Origin: Lentinus brumalis
Taxonomy: Eukaryota > Basidiomycota > Agaricomycetes > Polyporales > Polyporaceae
Assembly: GCA_001792895.1 (NCBI GenBank)
Contig: MARA01000001.1
Span: 1,302,001 to 1,366,000, forward strand
Length of the DNA: 64,000 nucleotides
Reading direction: 5' to 3'
Part shown: in pieces, positions 24,348 through 34,987 of the stretch
Numbering within the stretch: the stretch's first letter is position 1
Layout: each line of letters opens with the position of its first letter
Program-made: the position numbers and the translations under genes
Notes under the pieces: generated by a model
The model's database searches: none
What the model was told of the DNA's origin: nothing
The model's input: only the letters and a program-made list of their open reading frames with translations

Positions 24348-25290
24348 CTATCTGTGCTTGCTACCCTCGGCAGCGGTCGAGGGTACGTCTTCGACGAATC
24401 GTCCGCGCTCAGGCGAAGGAACAGGTGGAGTACCGGTCGTGACGGCCTTCTGCTTCGCCTGCTTGCTGCCCTTGCTGCCCCTCCTGAACCAGCCGGTCGC
24501 TGTGCTGAGACCGCTCTGGCTGCGCTCGGGCTTCTTGCCGGGCACGACCTCCTCCGGCTCCCGCCCCGCTCCCGGGCGAACGGTCTCGGGATCCTCCACG
24601 CGTTGCTGCGTGGCCTTGAGGTACTCTTCCCCGCGAATCCGCAGGAACTCTTCGAGGAGCGCAGCGTTACGGGAGTTGGCCTTGTACATGGCGAGGACGA
24701 CGTCGCCGATGAAGGGCACGAACCCGACTACGGCCGAGATGGCGTTATTGAGGAGCATCTGGCGCAACAGCCAGCCAGGAATCCTGGGATGCTCCTGTCA
24801 GTGATCGTTGTGTAGCGCAGACTGTGGCGGGACATACTCGGCTTGCTTTGCCTTGCGCACGACGAGGAGATAATTTAATGCGGCATCAGCAGCATCTCCA
24901 GCACCGGGGATGATGCCTACCGAGGGGGTCGAGATCAATGAATGTCGGCCAACAAGCGCAAGGAGTAGTAGGACATACCAATCAAGAACGTCCACCCAAA
25001 CCGCATGCCACACATGTGGAACCCTTTGTCCAGATAATGCGCACGCCTCTGCACGGACTTCAGAATCTTCGCATCGCGCGCAGATAGCCCAGGAGGTGTC
25101 TCCCTCTGCAACCACACCCATGTCAGGAAACACGCGCCACACCTCAGCGAAACTCGGCGCCACCAACCTTCCGTCTGCGCTGCCGTCCCTTCTTGTCCGT
25201 GTACGTCTCATAGAGCGGGTCCTGGGGCGCGTAGTCCTTGAGATTGCGCTCGAAGAGCTTTTTGCCGGCAGAGGTGACGAGACTGTTCAT
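24348..25290 (-). CDS. DUF4112 family protein
   Basis: Four exons beginning MNSLVTSAGKKLFERN (25168-25290) splice to a protein with the DUF4112 signature: a hydrophobic segment IGIIPGAGDAADAALNYLLV, then NNAISAVVGFVPFIGDVVLA and YKANSRNAALLEEFLR. Both hydrophobic stretches carry the PG/PFIGD pattern and may associate with membranes. The family is conserved in fungi and bacteria and its function is not known. The C-terminal part is charged and low-complexity. The start at 25290 is preferred over an upstream in-frame Met at 25389 because the upstream extension is not family-like. Confidence 0.82.
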
Positions 25291-25673
25291 GGTGAGAGGG
25301 CGTGGAGAAGGAATGAGGCAGGAGGAGAGGAGCAGTGTAGACGCAGCGGAGGCTTTTGTATGCCCTGACGCGCGCACAAGCATCCCCACTGCACCCAGAT
25401 GGCTGACGTCATGGACGCGTCGCGTCCCGACTATCCCGGCCTTCTGTCACCTATTTCCTCCCCAATAAACGCGAAACTAACGCAGCTAACAATACAACAG
25501 ATGACTGCATTAAGTACCAAAAGCTTGGAATTCGCAACATAACGAATACCGCGATAAATACTCCAGGCGACATATAAGTGCCAACACTCTGAGTCTTACG
25601 CGTTCAAAGGCCGTGCGGCAGGATTAAAGTGATGTCCTACGACTCCAGCTCGCCCCCCAGTAGCATGCCGTAC
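25291..25673. other. flank between two minus-strand genes
   Basis: Contains the DUF4112 promoter and the 3' flank of the AT-hook gene. No gene supported. Confidence 0.45.
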
Positions 25674-27758
25674 CTACGGCCACGCATCCGCACACGTCCT
25701 GTCCGGCCGCTTGCTGTTCCGCCCCTTGCAATCCAACTTTCCGCAGTCCTGACACGGGTTGTTGCAGAACGCACGTCCCCCCTTGCCCTTGCACTCGTTC
25801 GACCCGCACTTGCAGCAGTGCCTGATGCGCTTTTGCATGGGCTCTGACGCGCCGGGCTCCGGCGTACCATCAATGATGGAGAACGTACGCTTGAGCGAAG
25901 CCGGCTGCTCTTGGGGCTGGTTCCAGTAAGGATAAGGATAAGGGTACGGTTGGTAAGGGCCCGGCGGCGGCGGCGGCGCGTACGCATAGTGGGGTGGAGG
26001 GTGGGGTGGAGGGTGCTGGGACTGGGGCGGCGCGCTCGCACTGGGTTGCCCGTTGGCAGCGGGCTCCGGGGCATTGCTCGGCCCTGCTTCTGGCATCGGC
26101 GGCGCAGGCCCGTGTCCGCCCGCCATGCCGCTGTTGGCGTTCCATGCTTCATGAAACTCCTCGTTCGACTTCTGATCACGCAGGGAAAGGGGTTCGGTTG
26201 GAGGGGCAAACACTAGAAGGACCGGCCACTTACGTCCTTCTCTAGGTCGCCCTCAACCTGCTGCACGTCCTGGTTTTCCTCCTCTTCCTCCTCCTCACCA
26301 TGAGCGGCTTCCTCCTCCTCCTGCTTGTATGCGGTGTATGCGGTATAGTCGAAGTCGGGCACGCCAACCTGAATCGAGCGCACGATGTCGAGAATCGCCT
26401 CCTTGCGAAGCCCGGCGCGCAGGCTCGCACGGACCATGTTCCACAGAGACGTCGACACGCCCATGCCATGCCAGTTCCATATCTCCGGCCCGCTGCCAAG
26501 GTCGGGGTTGCCTTGAAGGAGTAGCGCAGGGAACTCGTCTTTCAATTTCGCTGGTAGGGCGCGGAGTATGGATGCATCGGTGCTAGCGAATTTACGGCCC
26601 TGAGAACCTGCCGCCGCGAGACACATCGAGCTCGTGCAGACGTACTCGCAGCCAATCACGAAGAATGGCTTCCCGAGGTCGTACACCTTGATAGGACCGG
26701 AGCTGATGCGACCGCGGTTGGCGAGCGGCGCGGTACAGGCTGGGCAGGAAAGGCCGTTGAATACAAGTGGCTGCGGGTCCCAGTACAGGAACCGATGTTC
26801 TGATGGCGTGCGGGCAGTTGATGCCGATGCTGTCAATGAGAAGTATACCGGCGATGATGGGAGCCAGAAAGTTTTCAGGATGGAGTACAAAGTCGGGATC
26901 GGGATGGAAGGCGCGGTGTTCTTGCTGTTGGGAGCGAGCGAGATGAGGTGTGACCGGAATGCCTCTTCCACGCTAGGCCCAGCGCCGGATACGGGGTTGG
27001 GAGCCTCTAACGCAGATACGAGCGCATGCAGGAAGCGGTCGGGGCGGGTCCTCGACATCTCTCCCCAGTCATCACCTTCGAGGCTGGGATCAATCGGGAA
27101 CATGGGAGGGCGGCCGGGGCGTATTCCCATGGGCGGCGCGGAGGCAGATCCCCACGCAGGGTCGCCCAAGAATGGGGTCTGCAAGAAGATACATGGTCAG
27201 CATGCCATCTCCAGAGTGAGTGAGGTCGAAGGGGAAGTCGTATGCGGGCAGAAATGCTGCGAGCAGCTCACAGGCCGAACGTCTCGACCCACAAGGCTGA
27301 TAGGGGGGATATGTAAAGCAGAGACCGATACTCACCCCATAAGGGAACACCCCAGACGGACCACCCGGCGCACCGCTTGCATACGTCCCTGGAGGACGCT
27401 TCCGCGGACGACTTGGACGTCTGGGACCGACAGAGCCAGCGGGAAGACCATCCTTACGCGGCCGACCAACAGGCCGCTTGACTTTAGGGGGCGCATTCGG
27501 GTCGACTGGCTTCTTACCGCTGCCTTTCGGCCGTCCAGGTTTCCGCTTGACAGGGACCTCAGGATTCGGGTTCGCGCCGTCGAGAGGAGGCTGCGAAGGG
27601 GGCGGGGCACCCAATTGCATGACGCTCTGGTGGTTTTGGAGCTCAGCGGGGTTGGGGATGTGCTGGGGGTGGGCGTGTTGCTGCTCGGGGGAGCCCTGGC
27701 TCATCGGCTGCGACGCCAGGGTGCTGGTGAGACTGTGCATGGGATTTGCGTCGGCCAT
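25674..27758 (-). CDS. AT-hook and Cys-rich protein, DUF6729-like
   Basis: Three exons (first ends in FPYG near 27336, second starts TPFLGDPAWGS near 27184 and ends at 26234, third is 25674-26171). The N-terminal region has two canonical AT-hooks (KRKPGRPKGSGKK, KRPVGRPRKDG) plus a basic third site. The middle contains a zinc-ribbon-like block, SCPACTAPLANRGR then GCEYVCTSSMC, similar to the DUF6729 domain found in many agaricomycete proteins. An acidic run of Glu follows. After a 62-nt intron, a Pro/Tyr-rich stretch leads to a C-terminal cluster with two copies of C-x2-CG-x3-CKG. It is probably a DNA-binding nuclear protein; the specific role is unknown. The DUF6729 link is from memory of its pattern. 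Confidence 0.7.
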
Positions 27759-29067
27759 CGGAAGGAGTCGTTTTGCCTCGCTGTGCTGACGTGCTGCACA
27801 ACATCGAGGAAGTCAGCGTACATCGTTCTTTCGAAGTGGGATCGTCGTGGATGAGGAGATGAAATATGGAATTTAGCTCACCGAAGCGAGGATATTTGGG
27901 CGAGGGAGCTTTGAGCTGGAATTTGGAGGTAAATATCGCGGGGGAGTTGATGGAGAGAAAGACCGCGATATCTTGTCTTGTTTCGTCTTATTTGTCAGGT
28001 ATTCACCCGGATCAATCCGGGTACCTTTGTAGTAAGTAGCTTGAAGCTAAGCTCTGTGAATACTTGGATCAGTCGAGCTCGCCTTTATAACGAGGCGGAC
28101 AGCTGTCTATGTAGTAGTACAAGTACTAGTCTTCTGCCTTACTTCCAACCGCTCGCCAGTGTCGGGCCAGCCTTGAGAAATTCACGGGTCTGATGAATTG
28201 TCCTCGGCGAATGACCCAAAGGTTCACCTGATGCTGCTCGTACTTCAAGTCGAAGATCGAACCGAGTCGCTCTGCCTCCAGAAATAGTGTATATATAGAG
28301 GGCCGCAGGACGTGCCTGACAACGCCATCGCCTCTTGGGCTCCTTCCATGCTGCTTGGCACGATCTTGCGCGGTGGGCCAATGCCCATTGCCAACTTGAT
28401 TCCTGCGGAGCTCTGAAGTGCACGTTGCTGCACTATGGGTCTTCGCCGTTGGACTGAGAAGACCCCCGGCTTCCATCGATAAGTATGCATGCATTTAACA
28501 TATAAGTACTGACAGTTACTATGTGTCGCCGAGCCATGCCGAGCCACATCCGCGCCTCGAGGCTCGCGTACTTACCGCCCTCGCAACTTCGCCAGGCTCG
28601 CTTCGGGTTGCGCGCGCCATCCAGGCATGTGTGTGAGACAACAAGGGCGGGCGCGACAGTCCGGCGCGACCTGTCCAGGATGATCCAGTATTGCGAAGTG
28701 GGACGAGGCGAACATCGCCGTCGTGAGTGCGTGGCATATGGGCGGAGGCTGGCATCGAGGCATTTTTGACGTGGTATACGGTGGTAACCATGGGGGCGAT
28801 ATGCGCCTCAAGCTTATGCCGTCATCACGGTGTTCAAGGCAATTGCCCGTCTATTCTAACTCCCGTACAGCCGAGCCGGTAGACTGGACGATCAATTAAC
28901 GATATTCGGAAAAGATAAGTCGGGGCTCTTAACTGCGGCTGCCCCCGTTCGTCCGCCCGACTTCAAGCCCTTCTTCCGCCTCCTCCCTCTCCTCCCGCTC
29001 GCCCTCTCCCTCGCCCTGCGCGGGCCCTGCCATTCCTTATACCGACGCTCTTTCATCCGAGGCCAGC
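27759..29067. other. divergent intergenic region with weak minus-strand frames
   Basis: Separates the AT-hook gene and the LPMO gene, so it holds both promoters. Minus-strand frames at 28126-28494 and 28519-28791 could be exons of a small gene (there is a GTAAGT near 28570), but the protein is unrecognised and I do not call it. Confidence 0.4.
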
Positions 29068-30661
29068 ATGATCTCCGCTGTCCCTGTCTTCGTCGCTCTC
29101 GCCGGACTTGTGTCCACGGTGTCAGCTCATGCTTGTGAGATTCAACTCATAATGCGTCGTGTTGCCGGACGCTCAATTTCCCGCAGGCATGTGGCACAAC
29201 TCCATGTACGGATTCAATGTCACCGACAACACCTTCTCCTACGACAACCGTCCCCAAGTCCCGTTGTACAACATGAACTTCGACCAATGGTGGCTGGTGA
29301 GTAATTTGTTGTGTGTTCCGGAGCGATTTTCTGAACTCCGGTATCAGCACGGTCACAAGGACTATCCTCCCAACGCCGGCGACTTCCTGGAACTCCCGGC
29401 TGGCGGCAAGATCAACGCGGAGATTTCCTGCGACAAGGGTGCTACGAGCTGGTACCCCACCTCGCAGGGGTAAGTCCGATCTTCCTGTTCTTCCAGAGAG
29501 CTGCATCAAACCCGCACTTTTCCTGTAGCGGCGACGTTGGATTTGGTAGCAACTTCGCATGCCCCGGAGCGCAGCCATCTGCCATCCACGCTACCGGTCT
29601 CGACGACGTCAAGGGCTGCGCGCTCGCTATCGCATATCAGTCGGACGTCAACGCGTTGAAGCCTGAGGACTTTACCGTCTTCTCCGTCAACCATACGTGC
29701 GTCTGGTATCTGAACACGGAGTTCGAGGTCCCCAAGTTGCCCGCTTGTCCCGAGGAGGGTTGCCACTGCGCTTGGTTCTGGATCCACTCGGTATGCACAT
29801 ACATCGTCCACCTTCGCGGTCAAGACTGACGTTAAGTCCAACAGATTGATAGCGGATCTGAGCAAAGTACGTCGTCGCCCAGGTGCTCTGCGTGTCCATG
29901 CTGACGCGCTACAGTGTACATGAACGCCTACAAGTGTAAGGTTACCGGAGATGTTGGCGTGCAGCCCATTGGCAAGCCCGCTCTCCCTCGCCGGTGAGTT
30001 CTGGCGCCTTGTCGGGTCGTGCGATGCTCATTGCCACTTCCAGATGTGGTGCGGATCCCGACAACGGTCGTCCCAACGCTACTCCCGGTAACTGCACTGT
30101 CGGCGCCAAGTTGCCCATGTACTGGTACCAGACGCAGGGGAACAACGTCAGTGACCTCGCAGCTTTTCTCTTCCTCCCATCTCACGCGACTCGGGGCAGA
30201 TGTTCGAGGGCACCTATGAGGCGCCGTACTACAACGACCTCTACGGCTTCAGCGATGGAGCCCAGCACGACGTCTTCTTTGACGGCGTTATCGCCTCTCA
30301 GGCATCATTCACCGTAACGACGCCCGCCTCGGCCCCAACCACTTACGCATCTGCGGCTTCGAGCAATGCTGCCGCGGCGACCACCTATGTCGAAGCGGCT
30401 TCTTCCCAAGCTGTTGAGCCGGCTTCTTCCTATGTTCCTGAACCGTCGTCATCTCCTGCTGCCGAACCTGCCCAGTCATCCACTACCTCGTCCGCAAGCT
30501 CCACTAGCTCGACGGCTGCCTGGTACGTTCAGTTTCTTCCCTCGCAAGTGCGCTTTACTGACCTCAGCACACAAAGCCGCAAGCGTGGCGGCAGCAAGAA
30601 GAAGCGAGACGCCAAGGCGAAGCGCAGCCATGCGCGTCACCTGTCTGCCCTCCACCACTGA
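29068..30661 (+). CDS. AA14-like lytic polysaccharide monooxygenase, secreted
   Basis: A copper enzyme family reported to oxidise xylan on cellulose in white-rot fungi. Nine exons (29068-29134, 29187-29296, 29348-29469, 29529-29790, 29845-29866, 29915-29993, 30044-30146, 30200-30522, 30568-30661) join to 393 residues. Signal peptide [20 protein letters not shown] is followed directly by His21, the expected N-terminal copper ligand of the histidine brace. Family-typical segments: [53 protein letters not shown]. After the catalytic domain comes a Ser/Ala/Pro-rich linker and a strongly basic tail ([15 protein letters not shown]). No carbohydrate-binding module is seen. Assignment rests on remembered AA14 sequence features. 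Confidence 0.87.
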
Positions 30662-31520
30662 GCTTCATCCTCAGCTCAACGCTCCAATGTAGCACTACCC
30701 GATACCCTCACCTTCCATGACCGGCAGGCTTGATGTGTTGTCAGTCTCGCACCCTTTCCCCCTTCTCTCCCTCCGTCTCCTATCCATTTCTTGTCCTCGA
30801 CATTCTCCTTCGTTCTGCCCTTCCGCCCATGCTGGATGTACAGATGTACATGTAGCTCAGTGCGCGCCCCCATGGGACGACGCGACTGGCCGGCCGCGCG
30901 TCGTCGGCGCCATGCGCTGCGAGTCCCGCTATAGTGTCCATACCCCACTGCCCACCCGCTCGCCCGATCGAATTACATATATTTGTGCCCTTTGCTCTAG
31001 TTATTGTTGGCTAATGGCGCCGAACCGCACCGGAAGCCGCTGTTGTCTCCATACAGGTGCAGCTCAGTGAAGTCGAAATTGAGGTTGCAGTTGAAGTCAT
31101 CGTTCTGCCTGCCCGGTCGGAGTCTGCGGGGATCCTCCTACGTGTGTCTGCTGTCGGCTGCGAGGTGAGTCAGCGCATTTGTTATTCCGTGCATGGAGAA
31201 GGTGGATGCGTTGACCCACTGCGTCGCCGGAGGTATCGTATTGTCCGGTGGCCCACGGGGAGTGTGTGCACACACGCTGGCAGGTGTGCGTTGTGTGGGA
31301 TGGATGTGGGTCCCATGAATTTGTCTCTTGGCCACTTCGAAAACTCGTTGACCCACTGCGGCGAAGTTGTGACGAGTTATCTGGGTGGCTTCGTAAAACA
31401 CCTACATGCCCGAGCCACGTTCTAAGTGGTATATATGGGGTCGTGATGCTGCTCTCAGAGGACAACATCCACCAGCATCGGTAGTCATCACTCTCTAACA
31501 ACACAGAGGAAATTGAACCA
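30662..31520. other. intergenic, no gene seen
   Basis: 3' flank of the LPMO and promoter of the NmrA-like gene. The string GTTGACCCACTGCG occurs twice, near 31210 and 31349, which may be a regulatory repeat. Confidence 0.45.
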
Positions 31521-32587
31521 ATGCAGGTCCTCATTCTTGGGTGAGCGACTTGTCTTCATCAAAGTGCCGGTTCAAGAGCTGAGCTGTCGTGCAGCGCAAC
31601 TGGATTCATTGGTCTGCCCGCCGCACAGGCATTTGTCCGCGCAGGACATGTCGTCTACGGGCAGACTCGCTCGGCCGCCAAGGCGAAGCAGCTGGTAGCC
31701 GAAGAGAGTGAGTATCTTTCCAAACTGCTGCTATCTACTTCACTCACTCGATCCTCGTGTAGTCACCCCAGTCATTGCGGATGTGAAAGACACTGCTTCT
31801 TACCTCCCATCTCTCGTAGGCACCCTCGACGTGATCATCGACGCAGCAGGGGGAACGGACCTCAAAGAGCTCTCCGACCACCTCCTCTCCGCGACCGTCG
31901 CGGCCGTACAGGCGCACCGCCCTTCGCACGCCGCGAAGCTCACGTACATCTACACCTCCGGCACCTGGGTCCACGGCGAGAACCGCGCCGAGGTCGTCAC
32001 AGACACGACCCCGCTCACACACCCGGCCGAACTCGTCGCATGGCGCCCGGCGCAGGAGCAGCGCGTCGTCGCGAACCCGCACCTGAACGGCATCGTCGTC
32101 CGCCCGGCGCTGCTGTACGGCCGCTCGGGCTCGCTGTTCACGCCGCTGTTCAAGGGCGCGCACGCGGGCGAGGTCGTGTGGGCCGGGAGGCCGGGCGGGC
32201 GATTTGCGCTGATCCATGCGGACGACCTCGCGGAGCTGTACGTGCTGGTGGCGGAGAAGGCTGCGATTGCGTGCGGGAAGACGTTCGATGCTGCGAACGA
32301 TGTTACCGAGAGCGTGGATGCGGTGCTGCAGAGGCTGGTCGAGGTCTCGGGCGCGAAGGGACCCTACCGCTATGCTGAGCCGGCTAATCGTGAGTCTTCT
32401 GTGCGCTACTCTTGATACGTTGCTCATATGGACTTGTACAGTGTATGAGGTCGCACTGGGCACGACGTCGATCGTCAGGCCGTACCTCGGTCGCGCCCTC
32501 CTTGGGTGGCAGCCACGGAAGGCTGGCCTGCTCGATCAGCTCGAAGTCTACTATAATGCCTGGAAGGCTAGCGAGGGGCTTCTATGA
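31521..32587 (+). CDS. NAD(P)-binding epimerase / NmrA-like protein (copy B)
   Basis: Paralogue of the minus-strand gene at 7082-8157. Four exons (31521-31540, 31595-31707, 31763-32389, 32442-32587) give 301 residues; three exon lengths are identical to copy A and the third differs by one codon. The Rossmann motif GATGFIG again follows the first intron. Shared blocks include GGTDLKELSD, YIYTSGTWVHG, LNGIVVRPALLYGRSGS and LLGWQPRKAGLLDQLE. Coding positions are more GC-rich than in copy A. A cytosolic NAD(P)-dependent activity is expected, with unknown substrate. It sits directly upstream of the MYND cluster, with 282 bases before the first MYND start. Confidence 0.86.
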
Positions 32588-32683
32588 GCAGAGAGCTTCG
32601 CATCAATTGTACCTTTGAATGCTTTGAATCAATGCACGAAGCAACAATTGAGATGGCCACTCACGCGCACGGGCGGCGGGAAC

Positions 32684-32730
32684 GCGTCGGTCACGACCCA
32701 CGTGCAATCCGCGTCACAGCACTGACGTCG
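32684..32730 (+). promoter_or_regulatory. putative promoter block of MYND gene M1
   Basis: CACGTG (32699-32704) and TGACGTCG (32723-32730, CRE-like) lie 140-170 bases before the M1 ATG. The whole block, including GTCGGTCACGAC and GTCACAGCACTG, recurs before M2. Binding is inferred from conservation only. Confidence 0.4.
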
Positions 32731-32869
32731 GCCGTCTTCTATCTACCTTCTGCAGCTGTCACCGATGTCGTTGGGCTCCCCCAAAGCTCTCGCAGCTGCC
32801 GGGGGTCTTGCGTGCTTCCCCTTCGACCCTCATCCCCACCCCCACTCCCATACGCGCTGAACGTTCACG

Positions 32870-34619
32870 ATGGAGTACTTCCCGTTCGTGACGACGGCCG
32901 GCCGAATGAGCAAATTCAAGAAAGCTATGCGAGTCATCGACGGCAACGAAGTGCGGTACGAACACGTCACCCAACGACTGTGCAGCTTCTGTGCTGCCAC
33001 GAGCGAGGATCCGCTGCGTCAATGCTCGGTTTGCAAGTCAGTTTGTCTTCCCCTTTCGCCTTCAGGTCTCCATGACGAGTATCTCGCTGACGTGCCGCGA
33101 AACAGATCCGTTCGCTACTGCGACGAGAAGTGTCAGCTCGAGGACTACAGAGTTCGCCACAAGCGCGAATGCGGCCGCTTCGTCACGCCTCCGCTCACGC
33201 GAGCCTTCCTTACCTAGTCTACTGGCAATGACACCATCTACCCGAAGCATCCCGTGTTCGCGAAAGGATACCACGATGGCGTAGGATGTTGGGTGAGCCA
33301 CGAAGGCCGGCCTGACTTCGGGTAGGCATGCTTTAGTCTGCTACATGATGCCACCCCGATGACCCTAATGAACCGTGCGGCTAGTCTTCAGGCCTTCGCC
33401 ACTAACATATGGGCAACCCCCGAGACATGGCGCAAGACTTACAGCAGCAGGATCACGTCGTATACTCCTCTGGCTGAAAAGTACAACGCCTTGAGGCCGA
33501 ATCTGCTCACCCTCGCGGTCGTCGTCCAGAACAGGCGCAAGGACAAGAAGCCGATTGTTGTCTTCGCCGGCCGTACCCGCGTCGTCACCAAGCCGGGCGC
33601 GGATCACGACGTTACCCGGGCCAAGTCCGACCTTGAAGATATAACGAGTTATGAGGAGGAGGGGTGCGCATACAGTGACTCATATATCAGGAGGCAGTTA
33701 CTGACACCACCTATTCCAGAGGCAGCGTCGCAGCGCTGCGGGTCGCTGAGGACCCCCTGTATCGTTGTCCACGGTTAGCAATCAAGAACGTCGCAGGCGT
33801 TGAGGTCCGTGTCTCTTATATTGCCCTCTTAACGCATGGCTTGAGTCTTTACCAAGTTTCGTGATGTAGTTTCAAGCGGATCATCCTCCCCTGACTGTCG
33901 TGAATGAACCACACGGGATCGTCTATCTCGCACCCGGCGAATATGTTGTTTACAATGTCCAGTTTCGCGTTGGAGATGGCAACAAGTGCAGCACCGACGT
34001 CGACGCGCTCATTCACCTCCGTGCTCTCAGCTTCGTTTGGCAGCTGGCCGAGGATTACGTGCCGTGGGTCCAGGAGCGGGCCGAACATATACGCTCCAAT
34101 CCGAGGGAGTGCCCCGCACCAAAAGACGTGGGGCCGCCGCCTCCGGAGACCCTCATTCCCTTCGATCTTCCCATCGTCTTCGCGTATTACCTGGACGCGA
34201 TCAAGGAAGGAGAGCGCAAGTACGTCCAGAGCCACTACGGCAAGAAACACACCGAGGCCATTATGAAGCAGAACGAACAGGATCGCTGGGTCTACGCCGT
34301 TGCGGCTCAGATGCAGGGGATCGCGGACGAGCGAGTGGCGGGCGATATCGAAGTTAGCGATGTCGACGGGCAGACTGTCCTGGCTGCCGGTACGACTGGG
34401 ACCGATGGGGATGCTGCTGCCGACACTTCCGACAGCGACTCCTCGGACGAGTCCTCAGATTACGCAGGCGAGAGAGCAGCTGGCGGGACCGAGGTCACTG
34501 ATGTCGACGGGCAGACTGGTCAAGATGCGGATGCGACCGCGACTGCGACCGATGCGAATGATGCTGACGACGTCCCCGACAGCGACTCCTCGGACTCTTC
34601 AGATTACGACTCTGACTGA
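32870..34619 (+). pseudogene. MYND-finger paralogue M1 with in-frame stop
   Basis: First of seven paralogues. Exons 32870-33036, 33106-33321, 33385-33663, 33720-33804 and 33870-34619 give a 499-codon frame with all splice sites intact. Codon 93 is TAG (33215-33217), where neighbour M2 has CGA. The N-terminal MYND finger is complete (C-x2-C-x10-C-x2-C-x5-C-x3-C-x8-H-x3-C). The middle block has VVVQNRRKDKKPIVVF and the C-terminal block has VQFRVGDGN and YVQSHYGKKH. The tail is acidic and internally duplicated (DVDGQT twice, each followed by a DSDSSD run). As it stands, translation gives only a 92-residue MYND protein. It could be a recent pseudogene, a genuine short finger protein, or an assembly error. 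Confidence 0.75.
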
Positions 34620-34987
34620 GCCGACGACATACGTTACTCGTGGCCGCAAGTTCAGCTTGTGGACTGCTATATTCTGAATCTCCGACTGGATTGTCTGAAG
34701 GACAGTATTCGCTGCTGCTGTACTGCTGTACCATGTAGAGTACTCTACTGTGTATGCGCAGTGCCTATGAGCACCACGTCGACCTCCACTCGCGACGGGA
34801 ACACGTCGGTCACGACGCACGTGCATCCTGTGTCACAGCACTGGCACTGACGTCGGCGGTCTTCTCTGAGTCTCTACGCTCTGCAGCTGTCAACCATGGG
34901 GCTCGCCCAGAGCTCACGCAGCTGTCGGGAGCTTCGTGCTTTCCTTCCGACCAACACCTCTCCTCCTGCACGCGTTGACCGCTCACG
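34620..34987. other. M1-M2 intergenic region, duplicated promoter
   Basis: About 200 bases before the M2 ATG align closely with the sequence before M1, showing that the tandem duplication included the promoter. Confidence 0.6.
34818..34855 (+). promoter_or_regulatory. putative promoter block of MYND gene M2
   Basis: CACGTG (34818-34823) and TGACGTCG (34848-34855) occur at nearly the same distance from the ATG (about 140 bases for the CRE-like site) as in M1. Confidence 0.4.

Noticed and set aside
28126..28791. Possible small two-exon minus-strand gene
   Set aside because: One plausible donor, but no known protein and no convincing start or acceptor.
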